This document shows, in pieces, positions 27,368-35,292 of a stretch of 64,000 nt of DNA. The DNA is from Halolamina sp. CBA1230. GTDB lineage: Archaea > Halobacteriota > Halobacteria > Halobacteriales > Haloferacaceae. The notes beneath the pieces were generated by a model that worked only from the letters and a program-made list of their open reading frames with translations, made no database searches and was not told where the DNA came from. Both the position numbers and the translations under genes were made by a program. The stretch is from assembly GCF_002025255.2 (NCBI RefSeq), contig NZ_CP054587.1, forward strand, positions 372,001-436,000, read 5' to 3'. Position 1 is the stretch's first letter; the number at the start of each line of letters is the position of its first letter.

Positions 27368-29023
27368 TCACTCCACCGTGTCCGCCAGCTCCTCGCCCGC
27401 CGAGAGCTCCACGTCGGCGCTCTCGACCCGTTCCATCACCCGTTCGGGGTGGGCGTAGTACTCGTTGATCAGCGCCGTGAACGCCCGGTAGTCGGTGATA
27501 CCGCGCTTCAGGAGGAACTCCAGGAACCGCTCGCGGTTCCGGATCTCCTCGAGCAGTCGGGAGCGGCTCCACCCCCGTTCGCCCTGGATCTCCTCGAGCA
27601 GCGAGGAGTCCTGCCGGCGCACCGTGTCGGTGTCTGCCTCCCAGGTGAACGCCGCGGAGTAGTCGAGTTCGCCCGTGCGCTGGTCGATCCCCCCGATCTC
27701 GCCGATCGTCTTCGCGCGGCGGACGCGCTCCTCGCCCTTCCGGGTGAGCACCTGGATCGAGATCATGTCGAGGCTCTGGACCATCGCGCGGGGGACGTTG
27801 ATCGGCTCGTTCTCTAAGCGATTGATCACCGTCTCGATCGAGTCGGCGTGCATCGTCGAGAACGTCGTGTGGCCGGTGTTCATCGCCTGGAACAGCGTGA
27901 CCGCTTCCGCCCCGCGCACCTCGCCGACGACGATGTACTCCGGCCGGTGGCGCAGCGCGGAGCGCAGCAGGTCGTACATGTCGATGTCGGTCCCCTCGTC
28001 CAGTCGCTCGCGGGTGACCGAGGAGAGCCAGTTGTCGTGGTACAGCGAGAGTTCGCGGGTGTCCTCGATGGTGAGCACCTTCGCCCGCGGCGGGATGAAC
28101 ATGGAGACGGCGTTCATCGACGTGGTCTTCCCCGACGCGGTCCCGCCGGCGAAGATGAGCGACTTGTTGTGCTCGATACAGAGCCAGAAGTACGCCATCT
28201 CGCCGATGGTGAACGTGTCGTACTCGATCAGGTCGATCGGCGTGAACGGCTCCTCGGCGTACTGGCGGATCGTGAACGCCGAGCCCCGCGGCGTGACCTC
28301 CTCGCCCAGCGCGAGTTCGGCACGGGAGCCGTCCGGCAGCGTCGTCTCGACGATAGGGTCGCCGACGGAGATGTGGCGGCCGGACTGCTGGGACAGGCGG
28401 ATGACGTAGTTGTCCAGCGCCTCCGCCTCGAAGGAGATGTTCGTCTCGATGTCGGTGTAGTCGTCGTGGTAGACGAAGATGGGGAGCTCGTAGCCGTCAC
28501 ACGAGATGTCCTCGATGTGGTTGTCGTTGAGCAGCGGGTCGACCTTCCCGTAGCCGCGGAAGTCACGGACCAAGTAGTAGAGTAGCGAGTGGAACGTCCC
28601 CATGTCGGCCTCGACGCCGTACTGTTCGAGCAGCCCCGACAGCTCCTCGCGCAGCGTCTCCTCGTCGGCGTCGGTGCGGGCCGCGCGGTACAGCAGCGGG
28701 TCGCGGATGTCCTCGACGACCCGGCGCAGCAGCAGCGACTCGAACTCGTCCAGATCCGGCTCGACCGCGAAGTACTGATGTTCGCTCGCCTCCGGGTCGT
28801 GGGTGATCACCACGTAGGCGTAGGGGGCGTTCACCCAGTAGCGGTCGACCTCGTTGTGGCCCTCCGGCACGTCGAAACTGGCGAGCGGGCCGTCCTCGCC
28901 GGGGCGGAACGGCCGGGTCTCGAGCTCGGACCCCCGGAGCATCTCCACCGTTCGGGAGATGCGACGCTTGAGGTCCGAGAGCGTGTCCTCGAGATCCGAC
29001 CCGTCGATGAGCTCCCCCGACAT
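27368..29023 (-). CDS. Type II/IV secretion system ATPase (archaeal pilus, PilB/TadA-like)
   Basis: 551 residues. Walker A FAGGTASGKTTS (~309), the Asp/Glu box VLTIEDTREL, Walker B EYIVVGEVRGAEA and the His box TGHTTFSTMHADS are complete. The N-terminal ~190 residues are the usual archaeal extension. This hexameric ATPase powers pilus assembly together with the downstream platform protein. No prepilin or prepilin peptidase gene is visible nearby, so the assembled pilin must come from elsewhere. Confidence 0.94.
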   Translation of the reverse strand: MSGELIDGSDLEDTLSDLKRRISRTVEMLRGSELETRPFRPGEDGPLASFDVPEGHNEVDRYWVNAPYAYVVITHDPEASEHQYFAVEPDLDEFESLLLRRVVEDIRDPLLYRAARTDADEETLREELSGLLEQYGVEADMGTFHSLLYYLVRDFRGYGKVDPLLNDNHIEDISCDGYELPIFVYHDDYTDIETNISFEAEALDNYVIRLSQQSGRHISVGDPIVETTLPDGSRAELALGEEVTPRGSAFTIRQYAEEPFTPIDLIEYDTFTIGEMAYFWLCIEHNKSLIFAGGTASGKTTSMNAVSMFIPPRAKVLTIEDTRELSLYHDNWLSSVTRERLDEGTDIDMYDLLRSALRHRPEYIVVGEVRGAEAVTLFQAMNTGHTTFSTMHADSIETVINRLENEPINVPRAMVQSLDMISIQVLTRKGEERVRRAKTIGEIGGIDQRTGELDYSAAFTWEADTDTVRRQDSSLLEEIQGERGWSRSRLLEEIRNRERFLEFLLKRGITDYRAFTALINEYYAHPERVMERVESADVELSAGEELADTVE

Positions 29024-29080
29024 GCCGTCGTTGTCCGGGCTATCCGCCGGGCGGACTTAAACATGTGCGCCCCGGGCAGG

Positions 29081-30385
29081 TCACGCGAACGCGTGGACGC
29101 CGTCGGCGTCGCCGAGGTAGAGCCGCTCGCCGGCCAGCGCGATCGGGTAGCTCCCGTACGACGCCCCCGGCTCGACGGTCCACAGACTCTCGCCGGTCGC
29201 GGCGTCGAACGCCCGGAGCACGCCCGATTCGGCCGCCGGTTCGCCCTCGGAGCAGGTCCGCTCCGTCTCGGTTTCGTCCTCCTCCGTCCCGGCGCCGTCG
29301 CTCTTGGACACACAGACGCTCGGCGATCCCGGATGGGCGCCGCCGGCGACGACCACGTCACCGCCGACGGTCGGCGATCCGAGTAGTTCGCCGTCGTCGT
29401 GCCACACCTCGGTTCCCGTCTCGCGGTCCAGCGCGACCACGGCAGACTCCATGGGATCGAGCGTCGCGCGGTAGGGGGCCGCGTAGACGCGCTCGTCGTC
29501 GACCGCGATCGCGCCGACGCCGCTCCAGTCGAACGGCGTCACCCACCGCTCGTCGTCCGTCATGAGATCGAACTTCCGGGCCGTCGCGTTCAGGTCCGCG
29601 ACGCTGTCGCCGAACTGGCCGAGGTAGAACGAGCCGTCTACCAGCGTCGCGTCAATGATCTCCGGGTACCAGCCCGGCTCCAGCGTCTCGACGACCTGGG
29701 GTTCGGGCTCGCGGAACAGGCCGTCCTCGACCTCCCCGGGTTCGAGGAAGCGCACGCGTCGGCCGGTCACGACTGCGACCTGCCCGTCGTCGGCGACGAG
29801 CCGGGGGTAGCGGTCGGTCTCGATCCGCCAGCGTTCCTCGCCGGAGTCGGCGTGGAACCCGCGGAGCCTCGTCCGCTCGGTGACGTACACCGTCCCGCGC
29901 GACTCGAACACCGCGTTCGGGCCCTCCCCGTCCGACGCGCGCCAGATCTCGTCGCCGGACTCGGCGTCAAGCGCGACCAGATCGTCGTCAGTCACGTACA
30001 GCCGTCCCGCGACGTACGTCAGGCCGCCGCCGACCTCGACGCGCCACTGCTCGGTGCCGTCGGGGGTGACCGCCACAGTCGCCTCGTCGGAGCTTGCGTA
30101 CACGAACTCGGGGCCGACGATCACCGATGAGGCGACGCCCGGGAACGACACCGACCACTCGGTCGCCGGCGCCGATCGCGGCAGGGCGGCATCGGGGTTG
30201 TGACGCGTGCCCCGCGCGTCGTAGTCTGCGGTCGGCCACGTCCCGGCGGGCGGGGTCGTTCCGTGGTCGATCCGGCGCTGTGCAGCCTTCTGTGCCGGGC
30301 TCGATCCGCCCAGACAGCCCGCGCTGCCGACTGCGACGGCGGCGGCGCTCGCCTGGAGGAACCGGCGGCGACTGCGGTGGACCAT
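29081..30385 (-). CDS. Tat-exported PQQ-type beta-propeller lipoprotein
   Basis: 434 residues. Twin-arginine motif SRRRFLQASAAAVAVG and a lipobox ending in Cys (GSAGCLGG, ~27) predict export and lipid anchoring. The body shows repeated blades of the PQQ-binding-like (BamB-like) propeller: LVALDAESGDEIWR, VALDRETGTEVWHDDG, FDAATGESLWTV. No catalytic site is recognisable, so a binding or assembly role is more likely than dehydrogenase activity. Confidence 0.88.
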   Translation of the reverse strand: MVHRSRRRFLQASAAAVAVGSAGCLGGSSPAQKAAQRRIDHGTTPPAGTWPTADYDARGTRHNPDAALPRSAPATEWSVSFPGVASSVIVGPEFVYASSDEATVAVTPDGTEQWRVEVGGGLTYVAGRLYVTDDDLVALDAESGDEIWRASDGEGPNAVFESRGTVYVTERTRLRGFHADSGEERWRIETDRYPRLVADDGQVAVVTGRRVRFLEPGEVEDGLFREPEPQVVETLEPGWYPEIIDATLVDGSFYLGQFGDSVADLNATARKFDLMTDDERWVTPFDWSGVGAIAVDDERVYAAPYRATLDPMESAVVALDRETGTEVWHDDGELLGSPTVGGDVVVAGGAHPGSPSVCVSKSDGAGTEEDETETERTCSEGEPAAESGVLRAFDAATGESLWTVEPGASYGSYPIALAGERLYLGDADGVHAFA

Positions 30386-30462
30386 GTGCAGCGATGTGTT
30401 CCGGGGTCACTTTGTTCCAACGTCGGACGGTGATCGTGCACTGACTGCGGACGGGCGTTACG

Positions 30463-30470
30463 GTTTTAGG
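30463..30470 (+). promoter_or_regulatory. TATA-like element
   Basis: GTTTTAGG lies about 28-35 bases before the ATG at 30498, fitting a leaderless or near-leaderless transcript of the DUF5793-like gene. Confidence 0.45.
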
Positions 30471-30497
30471 TGCCCATCGCTAACCGTCCAGTATCGA

Positions 30498-30971
30498 ATG
30501 AGGCGCGACTACTTCGAGCTGGACGTCACGAACGTCGACTGGGCGGCGGACGGCGGCGAGCCCGCCCAGCCGCTGGTCGAAATCGACTTCAGCGGCCCGG
30601 GTGAGACGCTTCGGGAGCGCCTCAGCGACACCGACGGCGACCTGCTCGACGGCGAGGACGTCGACGTCGCGTTCCGGCTCCAGGACGAGCTGGGCGACGA
30701 GGACGAGCCGGTGCCGGGGGTCGTCGCCGTCACCAACCGCGTGACTGGGGAGTACGTGCTCGAACTCAACGAGGAGTCCGACGACGTGCTCCAGTTCATC
30801 GAGGCCGCCCGGGCGTACGTCGACGCCGAGGAGGAGGGGGGGTACCGCGTGATCGTCTCCATCGAGGGCGACGAGATGGTGGAGTACGAGAAGGAGACGT
30901 TCCTGGTGTACGACGCCGACGGGGAGTTCCTCCGCGAGCGGAGCCTCATCCCGCCGGGCGTCGAACTGTAG
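30498..30971 (+). CDS. DUF5793-like haloarchaeal protein
   Basis: 157 residues, acidic and soluble. It begins MRRDYFELDVTNVDW and contains repeated beta strands (DVDVAFRLQDELGDEDEPVPG; FLVYDADGEFLRERSLIPPGVEL). This opening and ending are typical of a conserved haloarchaeal family of unknown function (DUF5793, from memory). Divergent from the PQQ-propeller gene. Confidence 0.78.
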   Translation: MRRDYFELDVTNVDWAADGGEPAQPLVEIDFSGPGETLRERLSDTDGDLLDGEDVDVAFRLQDELGDEDEPVPGVVAVTNRVTGEYVLELNEESDDVLQFIEAARAYVDAEEEGGYRVIVSIEGDEMVEYEKETFLVYDADGEFLRERSLIPPGVEL

Positions 30972-31014
30972 TTCTCACCGCGACGGCCGGGCGCCGCGCT
31001 CCCGCCGGAGCCAG

Positions 31015-31374
31015 TTACGACGCGTCGTCCGCAACGAATCGACGGACGTGGCGGTCGACCCGCCACGCGACAGCGGCGCTCAGCAGCGTGAGGACGACAC
31101 CGAACGAGGCGACCAGCGTCCAGCCGCTCAGCGCGAGCGCGACGCCGACACCCAGCAGCCCGAAATAGAGCGCCGACCGTCTATCGCCGCCGCGGAGCTC
31201 CGAGACGGCGACCGAGATCGTGAGGAGGCCCGCAGCGACGCCGATGACGGACTGCGTCGCGAGGGTCGTGCCGGCGAGGCGCAACTGCGGGGTCTCGGCG
31301 AGGAACGACGCGACGAGTAGCGTCCCCACCGCAACGACCGCGAGGTAGCCGTACCGGAGGTCGATGGAGGGCAT
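31015..31374 (-). CDS. Small four-helix membrane protein, function unknown
   Basis: 119 residues with hydrophobic segments at about 9-25, 37-57, 68-82 and 85-105, ending in a charged tail (WRVDRHVRRFVADDAS). No family recognised. It ends 40 bases from the convergent DUF5793-like gene, and its upstream side opens onto the gene-poor hairpin region. Confidence 0.65.
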   Translation of the reverse strand: MPSIDLRYGYLAVVAVGTLLVASFLAETPQLRLAGTTLATQSVIGVAAGLLTISVAVSELRGGDRRSALYFGLLGVGVALALSGWTLVASFGVVLTLLSAAVAWRVDRHVRRFVADDAS

Positions 31375-31541
31375 CGATCGACGGTTCGCGTTCGTGTCAC
31401 ATAGTGCTTTTCCGCTCCGTCGGTCGGTTCAAGAGCCTCGGCGGCGCCGACCCCCATCCGAACGAGGAGCACCGATGACTCGTGGACGACTGCGGCGCGG
31501 GGGCCCGGAACTGGCCCACGGCGCAGAGTGGCTACGAAGTT

Positions 31542-31579
31542 CGAACACTTCTCCATTTCTGAAAATTCTGAAGTGTTCG
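31542..31579. repeat. 10-bp inverted repeat with an AT-rich loop
   Basis: CGAACACTTC (31542-31551) and its exact complement GAAGTGTTCG (31570-31579) flank an 18-base AT-rich loop. It lies outside and 180 bases left of the hairpin array. It may be a binding site or RNA hairpin; no function is shown. Confidence 0.6.
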
Positions 31580-31759
31580 GACCGTGGCCTGCGTCGCGGT
31601 CGATCACGTACCCCGCCCCGGCAGGGTTGTTGCCGTCGTCGAGTTCGGCGACGACGCTCGTTCGGGAGCCAAAGGCCTGCGCTCGGTTGGGTCGTGACGG
31701 TGAGGCTGGTCGTGGAGTTCGGTGCTTCGACTGTGGGGAGGACCGCGGAGTGAGCATGA

Positions 31760-32273
31760 CCACTTGCGACCGCACCGCCCCGCACAGCCCACACTGCTCG
31801 CGGCTCACTCCGTTCGCCGTCGCCGGCGGCTCTGCCGCCGGCTGCCAGCGGGACCTTCGGTCCCGCCTCGCTCGCTTTGAGGCGGTTTGCCTCGCCTCCG
31901 TCGGGGCTTCGCCCCGACGTGCACCCACTCGCTCCGCTCGTGGGGACTCCGGCGAGTTTTCGCGCCTCGCTTCCTCCCCAGCCGACTCGTTCCTTCGCTG
32001 TCGTACGGGCGACCCGTGCGTCGCCCGTACGGCCTGTGGGACCTTCGGTCCCACTCTGACACGCGGCACGAGGCCGCGTGCGCTTCGCGCCGACAGCGAC
32101 CGCGGTGCGGTCGCGGTGGGCGCCTCGCGCTGGCGACCCGTCGCCATCACCAGAACGCTTTGCGTTCTGGTTGGCAGACGAGAGCCGGAGGCTCTCGTCG
32201 ACAGCGCGGGGGGAGGGGTGGGGAGTCGGCGCCCTGCCGGGCCTCGTGCCCGGCAGACTGCGGTCGCAAGTGG
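31760..32273. ncRNA. Candidate structured RNA or palindromic element: hairpin array closed by a 15-bp inverted repeat
   Basis: The ends CCACTTGCGACCGCA (31760-31774) and TGCGGTCGCAAGTGG (32259-32273) are exact complements. Inside lie perfect hairpins with 8-11 bp stems and mostly 3-base loops: 31822-31842, 31848-31866, 31899-31919, 32002-32031 (11 bp), 32036-32054, 32060-32080, 32096-32114, 32149-32171 (10 bp), 32177-32199 (10 bp), 32234-32256, plus shorter ones at 31879-31893, 32080-32090 and 32131-32146. Each stem has a different sequence. As RNA this would fold into a closed multi-branch structure on either strand. Whether it is transcribed is unknown; a mobile palindromic element is the alternative. 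Confidence 0.4.
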
Positions 32274-32415
32274 CCAAGCATCGAGATGCTGTCGCGGTCG
32301 CTGTCCCAGTAGTCAACGATCGAGACGCAGTGGCGGCAGCCAACCGAAACACGGTCGACTCGCAATGCAGGTACACGTCACCGCCTCGCTCCGTGAAAAC
32401 GGAACGCTAAACCGA

Positions 32416-32511
32416 CTAGTTCCCGCGACCCTGGAGTTTCTCTTCCTCGAGCAGCGTGGCGTTCTCCTGCTCCAGGACACCCTGCCCGCCTGTAATCACT
32501 GGTAGAGGCAT
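32416..32511 (-). CDS. 31-codon ORF ending in a copy of the PdxS C-terminal tail (microprotein or integration scar)
   Basis: ATG at 32511, TAG at 32416-32418. The peptide starts MPLPVITGGQGVLEQEN and ends [12 protein letters not shown]; the true PdxS ends [12 protein letters not shown]. The shared 39 bases (32416-32454 versus 32970-33008) differ at 5 positions, four of them synonymous. The similarity stops exactly at the stop codon. A TATA-like CATATCT lies ~25-30 bases upstream of the ATG. It is either a small expressed protein imitating the PdxS tail or the remnant of an integration at the pdxS 3' end. Confidence 0.4.
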   Translation of the reverse strand: MPLPVITGGQGVLEQENATLLEEEKLQGRGN

Positions 32512-32554
32512 TTTTATTTGTATTGAATGACTTAGATATGAGGGAATAGAAAAT

Positions 32555-32908
32555 ATGAAAAACGACATCCAAACGTCGCTACAGCTGCTGGTCGGAGCCG
32601 TCCTCGGTGTGGTCGGGGTAGCCGTGCTGTTCCGCGCGGGCGCCGGAGTGGGTTCGCTCTCGACCCTCGGCGTCGGGCTCGGGTTCCTCTACGGCCTCGT
32701 CACCGGTGTCGCCGACCACATCGAACCGCTGCGGCGTGCCTTTGAGCGGGGGCAGTGGCTGATCGTCGGGGTGGCGGTGCTGGTCCTCTTCGTGATCGTG
32801 CTGAACGACGCCGTCACGCCGGCGCTGTTGGGAAGCCTCGCACTCGGGCTGGGTGGCGGCGTTCTGCTCGGGACCGCCGGCGTGGTCGGCAGCACGCTGT
32901 CCCGGTAG
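32555..32908 (+). CDS. Small membrane protein between the two pdxS tail copies
   Basis: 117 residues with four hydrophobic helices (about 9-27, 33-50, 68-85, 88-112). The N terminus MKNDIQTSLQLL and the ~60 bases before it are clearly more AT-rich than the surroundings. No family recognised. It lies exactly between the duplicated pdxS 3' ends, so it may be cargo of a small integrated segment. Confidence 0.6.
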   Translation: MKNDIQTSLQLLVGAVLGVVGVAVLFRAGAGVGSLSTLGVGLGFLYGLVTGVADHIEPLRRAFERGQWLIVGVAVLVLFVIVLNDAVTPALLGSLALGLGGGVLLGTAGVVGSTLSR

Positions 32909-32969
32909 CCCCACCGATCCCGACGGCGACCGCTCCGAAAGAAGGACCGAACGACGAGTCGTCGAACAG

Positions 32970-33878
32970 CTAATTCCCGCGGCCCTGGAGCTTCTCCTCC
33001 TCGGGCAGATCCACGTTCGATTCACCCTTCATCCCGCCGCCGACGTCGGAGGCGATCTCCATCAGCGCCTCGGGGTCGTCCCAGTTGTTCACGGCCTCGA
33101 CGATCGCGCTGCCCATCTTCTCGGGGCTCTCCGCGCCGAAGATCCCCGAGCCGACGAAGATGCCGTCACAGCCGTGGTACATCATCAGCGCCGCGTCGGC
33201 GGGCGTCGCGATCCCGCCGGCCGCGAAGTTCACGACCGGCAGCCGACCGAGATCGGCGGTCTCGTGGACCAGATCCCGCGGCGCCTCGTTCTCGCGGGCC
33301 CACATCTCCCGTTCCTCGTAGTTCATCCCGGAGAGCTTGCGGATCGCGCTCTTGATGTTGCGCTGGTGGTGGACCGCCTGGTTCACGTCGCCCGTCCCGG
33401 CCTCGCCCTTGGTGCGGATCATCGCCGCGCCCTCGTCGATGCGCCGGAGCGCCTCGCCGAGGTTTCGTGCGCCGCAGACGAACGGGGCGGTGAAGTCCCG
33501 TTTGTCGATGTGGTACTCCTCCTCGGCGGGGGTGAGCACCTCGCTCTCGTCGACCATGTCCGCGCCGGCGGCCTCCATGATCTCGGCCTCCTTGCGGTGG
33601 CCGATCCGGACCTTCCCCATCACCGGGATCGACACCTCGTCGGTGACCTCCGCGATCTCGCCGGGGTTGGCCATCCGCGCGACGCCGCCGCGCTTGCGGA
33701 TGTCCGCCGGGACGGCTTCGAGGTGCATCACCGCGACGGCGCCGGCGTCCTCGGCGATCCGGGCCTGCTCGCGGTTCACGACGTCCATGATGACGCCGCC
33801 TTTCTGCATCTTCGCGAAGCCGCGCTTCACGAGGTCGGTGCCCCGTTTGAGCTCCTCGATGTCGTCCACTTCGTCCAT
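32970..33878 (-). CDS. pdxS: Pyridoxal 5'-phosphate synthase, PdxS subunit
   Basis: 302 residues, standard length. PdxS is the TIM-barrel synthase that makes PLP from a pentose phosphate, a triose phosphate and ammonia delivered by PdxT. Seen: [49 protein letters not shown] (active-site Lys region), [18 protein letters not shown] and [12 protein letters not shown]. The PdxT partner is not in this window. Its final 13 codons are duplicated 0.55 kb away. Confidence 0.97.
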   Translation of the reverse strand: MDEVDDIEELKRGTDLVKRGFAKMQKGGVIMDVVNREQARIAEDAGAVAVMHLEAVPADIRKRGGVARMANPGEIAEVTDEVSIPVMGKVRIGHRKEAEIMEAAGADMVDESEVLTPAEEEYHIDKRDFTAPFVCGARNLGEALRRIDEGAAMIRTKGEAGTGDVNQAVHHQRNIKSAIRKLSGMNYEEREMWARENEAPRDLVHETADLGRLPVVNFAAGGIATPADAALMMYHGCDGIFVGSGIFGAESPEKMGSAIVEAVNNWDDPEALMEIASDVGGGMKGESNVDLPEEEKLQGRGN

Positions 33879-33980
33879 ACAGGCGTTTGCGGCGGACGGG
33901 ACTTAAGGGGGGTGGCTTCGGCCCGTTCGGCCGGGAGTTACGGCACAGCGTTCAACTGACCTCCCCCCGGACGACCACGT

Positions 33981-34361
33981 ATGGTTCCCGACCTCCGCCG
34001 CCTCCTCACACTGATCGTCTACGCCGTCGCGATCCTGCTCGGCGGCAGCCTGCTCGTCCCCGATCCGGCCCATCCGCTGCTCGTCGTCCCGCTGCTCGCC
34101 GGCGCGGCGGTGCTGGCCCACGCGTCCCGTACCGACCACCTCGATCAGGTGGGGTACGCGATCGGCGGGATGTGGGCCGCCGTGCTCCTGCTCTCCGTCG
34201 TCACGGGCGTCGTCGAGGCGGGGAGTGGTTTCGACCTCCCGCCACTGACGGGAGTGCCGGCTGCGAGCGTCGCCGTAACGGTCGGCGTGACAGCGGTGCT
34301 CGTCGCCGGCTACCAGTTCCTGCTTCGCCGTCGCGGTGACGGACCCCTCGCGAGTGGATAG
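33981..34361 (+). CDS. Small four-helix membrane protein, function unknown
   Basis: 126 residues with hydrophobic segments near 7-25, 31-47, 56-78 and 93-113, then a basic end (RRRGDGPLASG). Not recognised. It is divergent from pdxS and is followed by the 41-bp tandem repeats. Confidence 0.65.
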   Translation: MVPDLRRLLTLIVYAVAILLGGSLLVPDPAHPLLVVPLLAGAAVLAHASRTDHLDQVGYAIGGMWAAVLLLSVVTGVVEAGSGFDLPPLTGVPAASVAVTVGVTAVLVAGYQFLLRRRGDGPLASG

Positions 34362-34377
34362 ATCCGCCCGGACCGGC

Positions 34378-34513
34378 ACCGGCAGCCCTTCTGTCCCTGC
34401 CGGTCTGCCCGCACCGTCACCGGCAGCCCTTCTGTCCCTGCCGGTCTGCCCGCACCGTCACCGGCAGCCCATCTGTCCCTGCCGGTCTGCCCGCACCCGC
34501 ACCGGCAGCCCTT
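34378..34513. repeat. 41-bp tandem repeat, three copies plus a partial
   Basis: Copies start at 34381, 34422 and 34463, with a partial fourth at 34504; a degenerate stretch precedes the first. Every junction makes an ACCGGCAG/CTGCCGGT hairpin (8 bp, 11-base loop, first at 34378-34404). The period is not a multiple of three and the region is intergenic, ending 27 bases before the DUF1405 gene. No spacers, so not a CRISPR array. Confidence 0.9.
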
Positions 34514-34539
34514 TGCCACCGCCGCTCGCTCCCACACCC

Positions 34540-35292
34540 ATGACCCTGCCGGGCTTGCTCCCCCGCTCGCGCCTGCCCGACCGCGACGCGCTGCCGCGCT
34601 GGCTCGCGCCGCTGCCGCGGGCCGTCGAGGATTTCGGCCTGCGCGCGGTGTGGCTCGTCGTCGCGATCAACCTCGTCGGCACCGCCTTCGGCTTCTGGTA
34701 CTACGGCTTCCACCCCCTCCCCCTCTCGGACCCGCTGATCACTGGCCAGTTCGCGGCGGAGCCGGCGGCGTTCTGGCTGTTTGTCCCCGACAGCCCCGCG
34801 GCGACGCTGTTCATCGCGCTCGCGTTCGGCGCCTGGGCGCTCGGTCGGGCGAACGAGTACCTCTCCGCGCTCGCCTTCTTCGGCTGCTGGAAGCTCGGCC
34901 TCTGGACGCCGTACGTGCTGCTCGCCTTCTCGGACGCGTTCCGCGCGGTCAACCCCCTGCCGATGTACCTGTTCCTCCTGTTCAGCCACCTCGCGATGGT
35001 GGTACAGGCGTTCGTGCTCCACCGCATCTCCGACTTCCCGGTTCGGGCGGTCGCGGTCGCAGTGCTGTGGTACGGGCTGAACGACCTCGTCGACTACTTC
35101 GTCCCGGTGATCGGGACGCCCCACCACACGCTCATCCCGGGCCAGACCGTCGGCGCCGACGGGTTCCTCACCCACCCACCGGAGATCCACAGCCTCGCGG
35201 CCGCGGGCGCGGTCGTGCTCACGCTCACGGCGACGTTCCTGACGCTGTCGACGCGGGTGAAGAAACTGGAACCGCGCGCAAGAACCGACTAG
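34540..35292 (+). CDS. DUF1405-family membrane protein
   Basis: 250 residues from ATG 34540, directly after the tandem repeat. Six or seven hydrophobic helices; motifs such as [16 protein letters not shown] and [19 protein letters not shown] match the DUF1405 family, integral membrane proteins of unknown role found in archaea and Bacilli. Its stop overlaps that of the convergent leuB gene. Confidence 0.83.
   Translation: MTLPGLLPRSRLPDRDALPRWLAPLPRAVEDFGLRAVWLVVAINLVGTAFGFWYYGFHPLPLSDPLITGQFAAEPAAFWLFVPDSPAATLFIALAFGAWALGRANEYLSALAFFGCWKLGLWTPYVLLAFSDAFRAVNPLPMYLFLLFSHLAMVVQAFVLHRISDFPVRAVAVAVLWYGLNDLVDYFVPVIGTPHHTLIPGQTVGADGFLTHPPEIHSLAAAGAVVLTLTATFLTLSTRVKKLEPRARTD

Larger units (their letters stand above)
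31375..32415. other. Gene-poor region filled with distinct hairpins
   Basis: About 1 kb with no gene I can support. Long open frames exist on both strands, but their translations are Arg/Ser/Pro-rich and change with each hairpin, so they look like by-products of base composition. The middle (31760-32273) holds at least ten perfect palindromes; an isolated AT-richer hairpin lies at 31542-31579. See the separate entries. Confidence 0.7.

Noticed and set aside
31528-32505. Long open frame (about 325 codons) across the hairpin region
   Set aside because: Composition is Arg/Ser/Ala-rich, every hairpin changes its character, several competing frames are equally long on both strands, and no promoter or domain supports it.
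34378-34513. CRISPR array
   Set aside because: The repeats are directly adjacent with no unique spacers and no cas genes are present.
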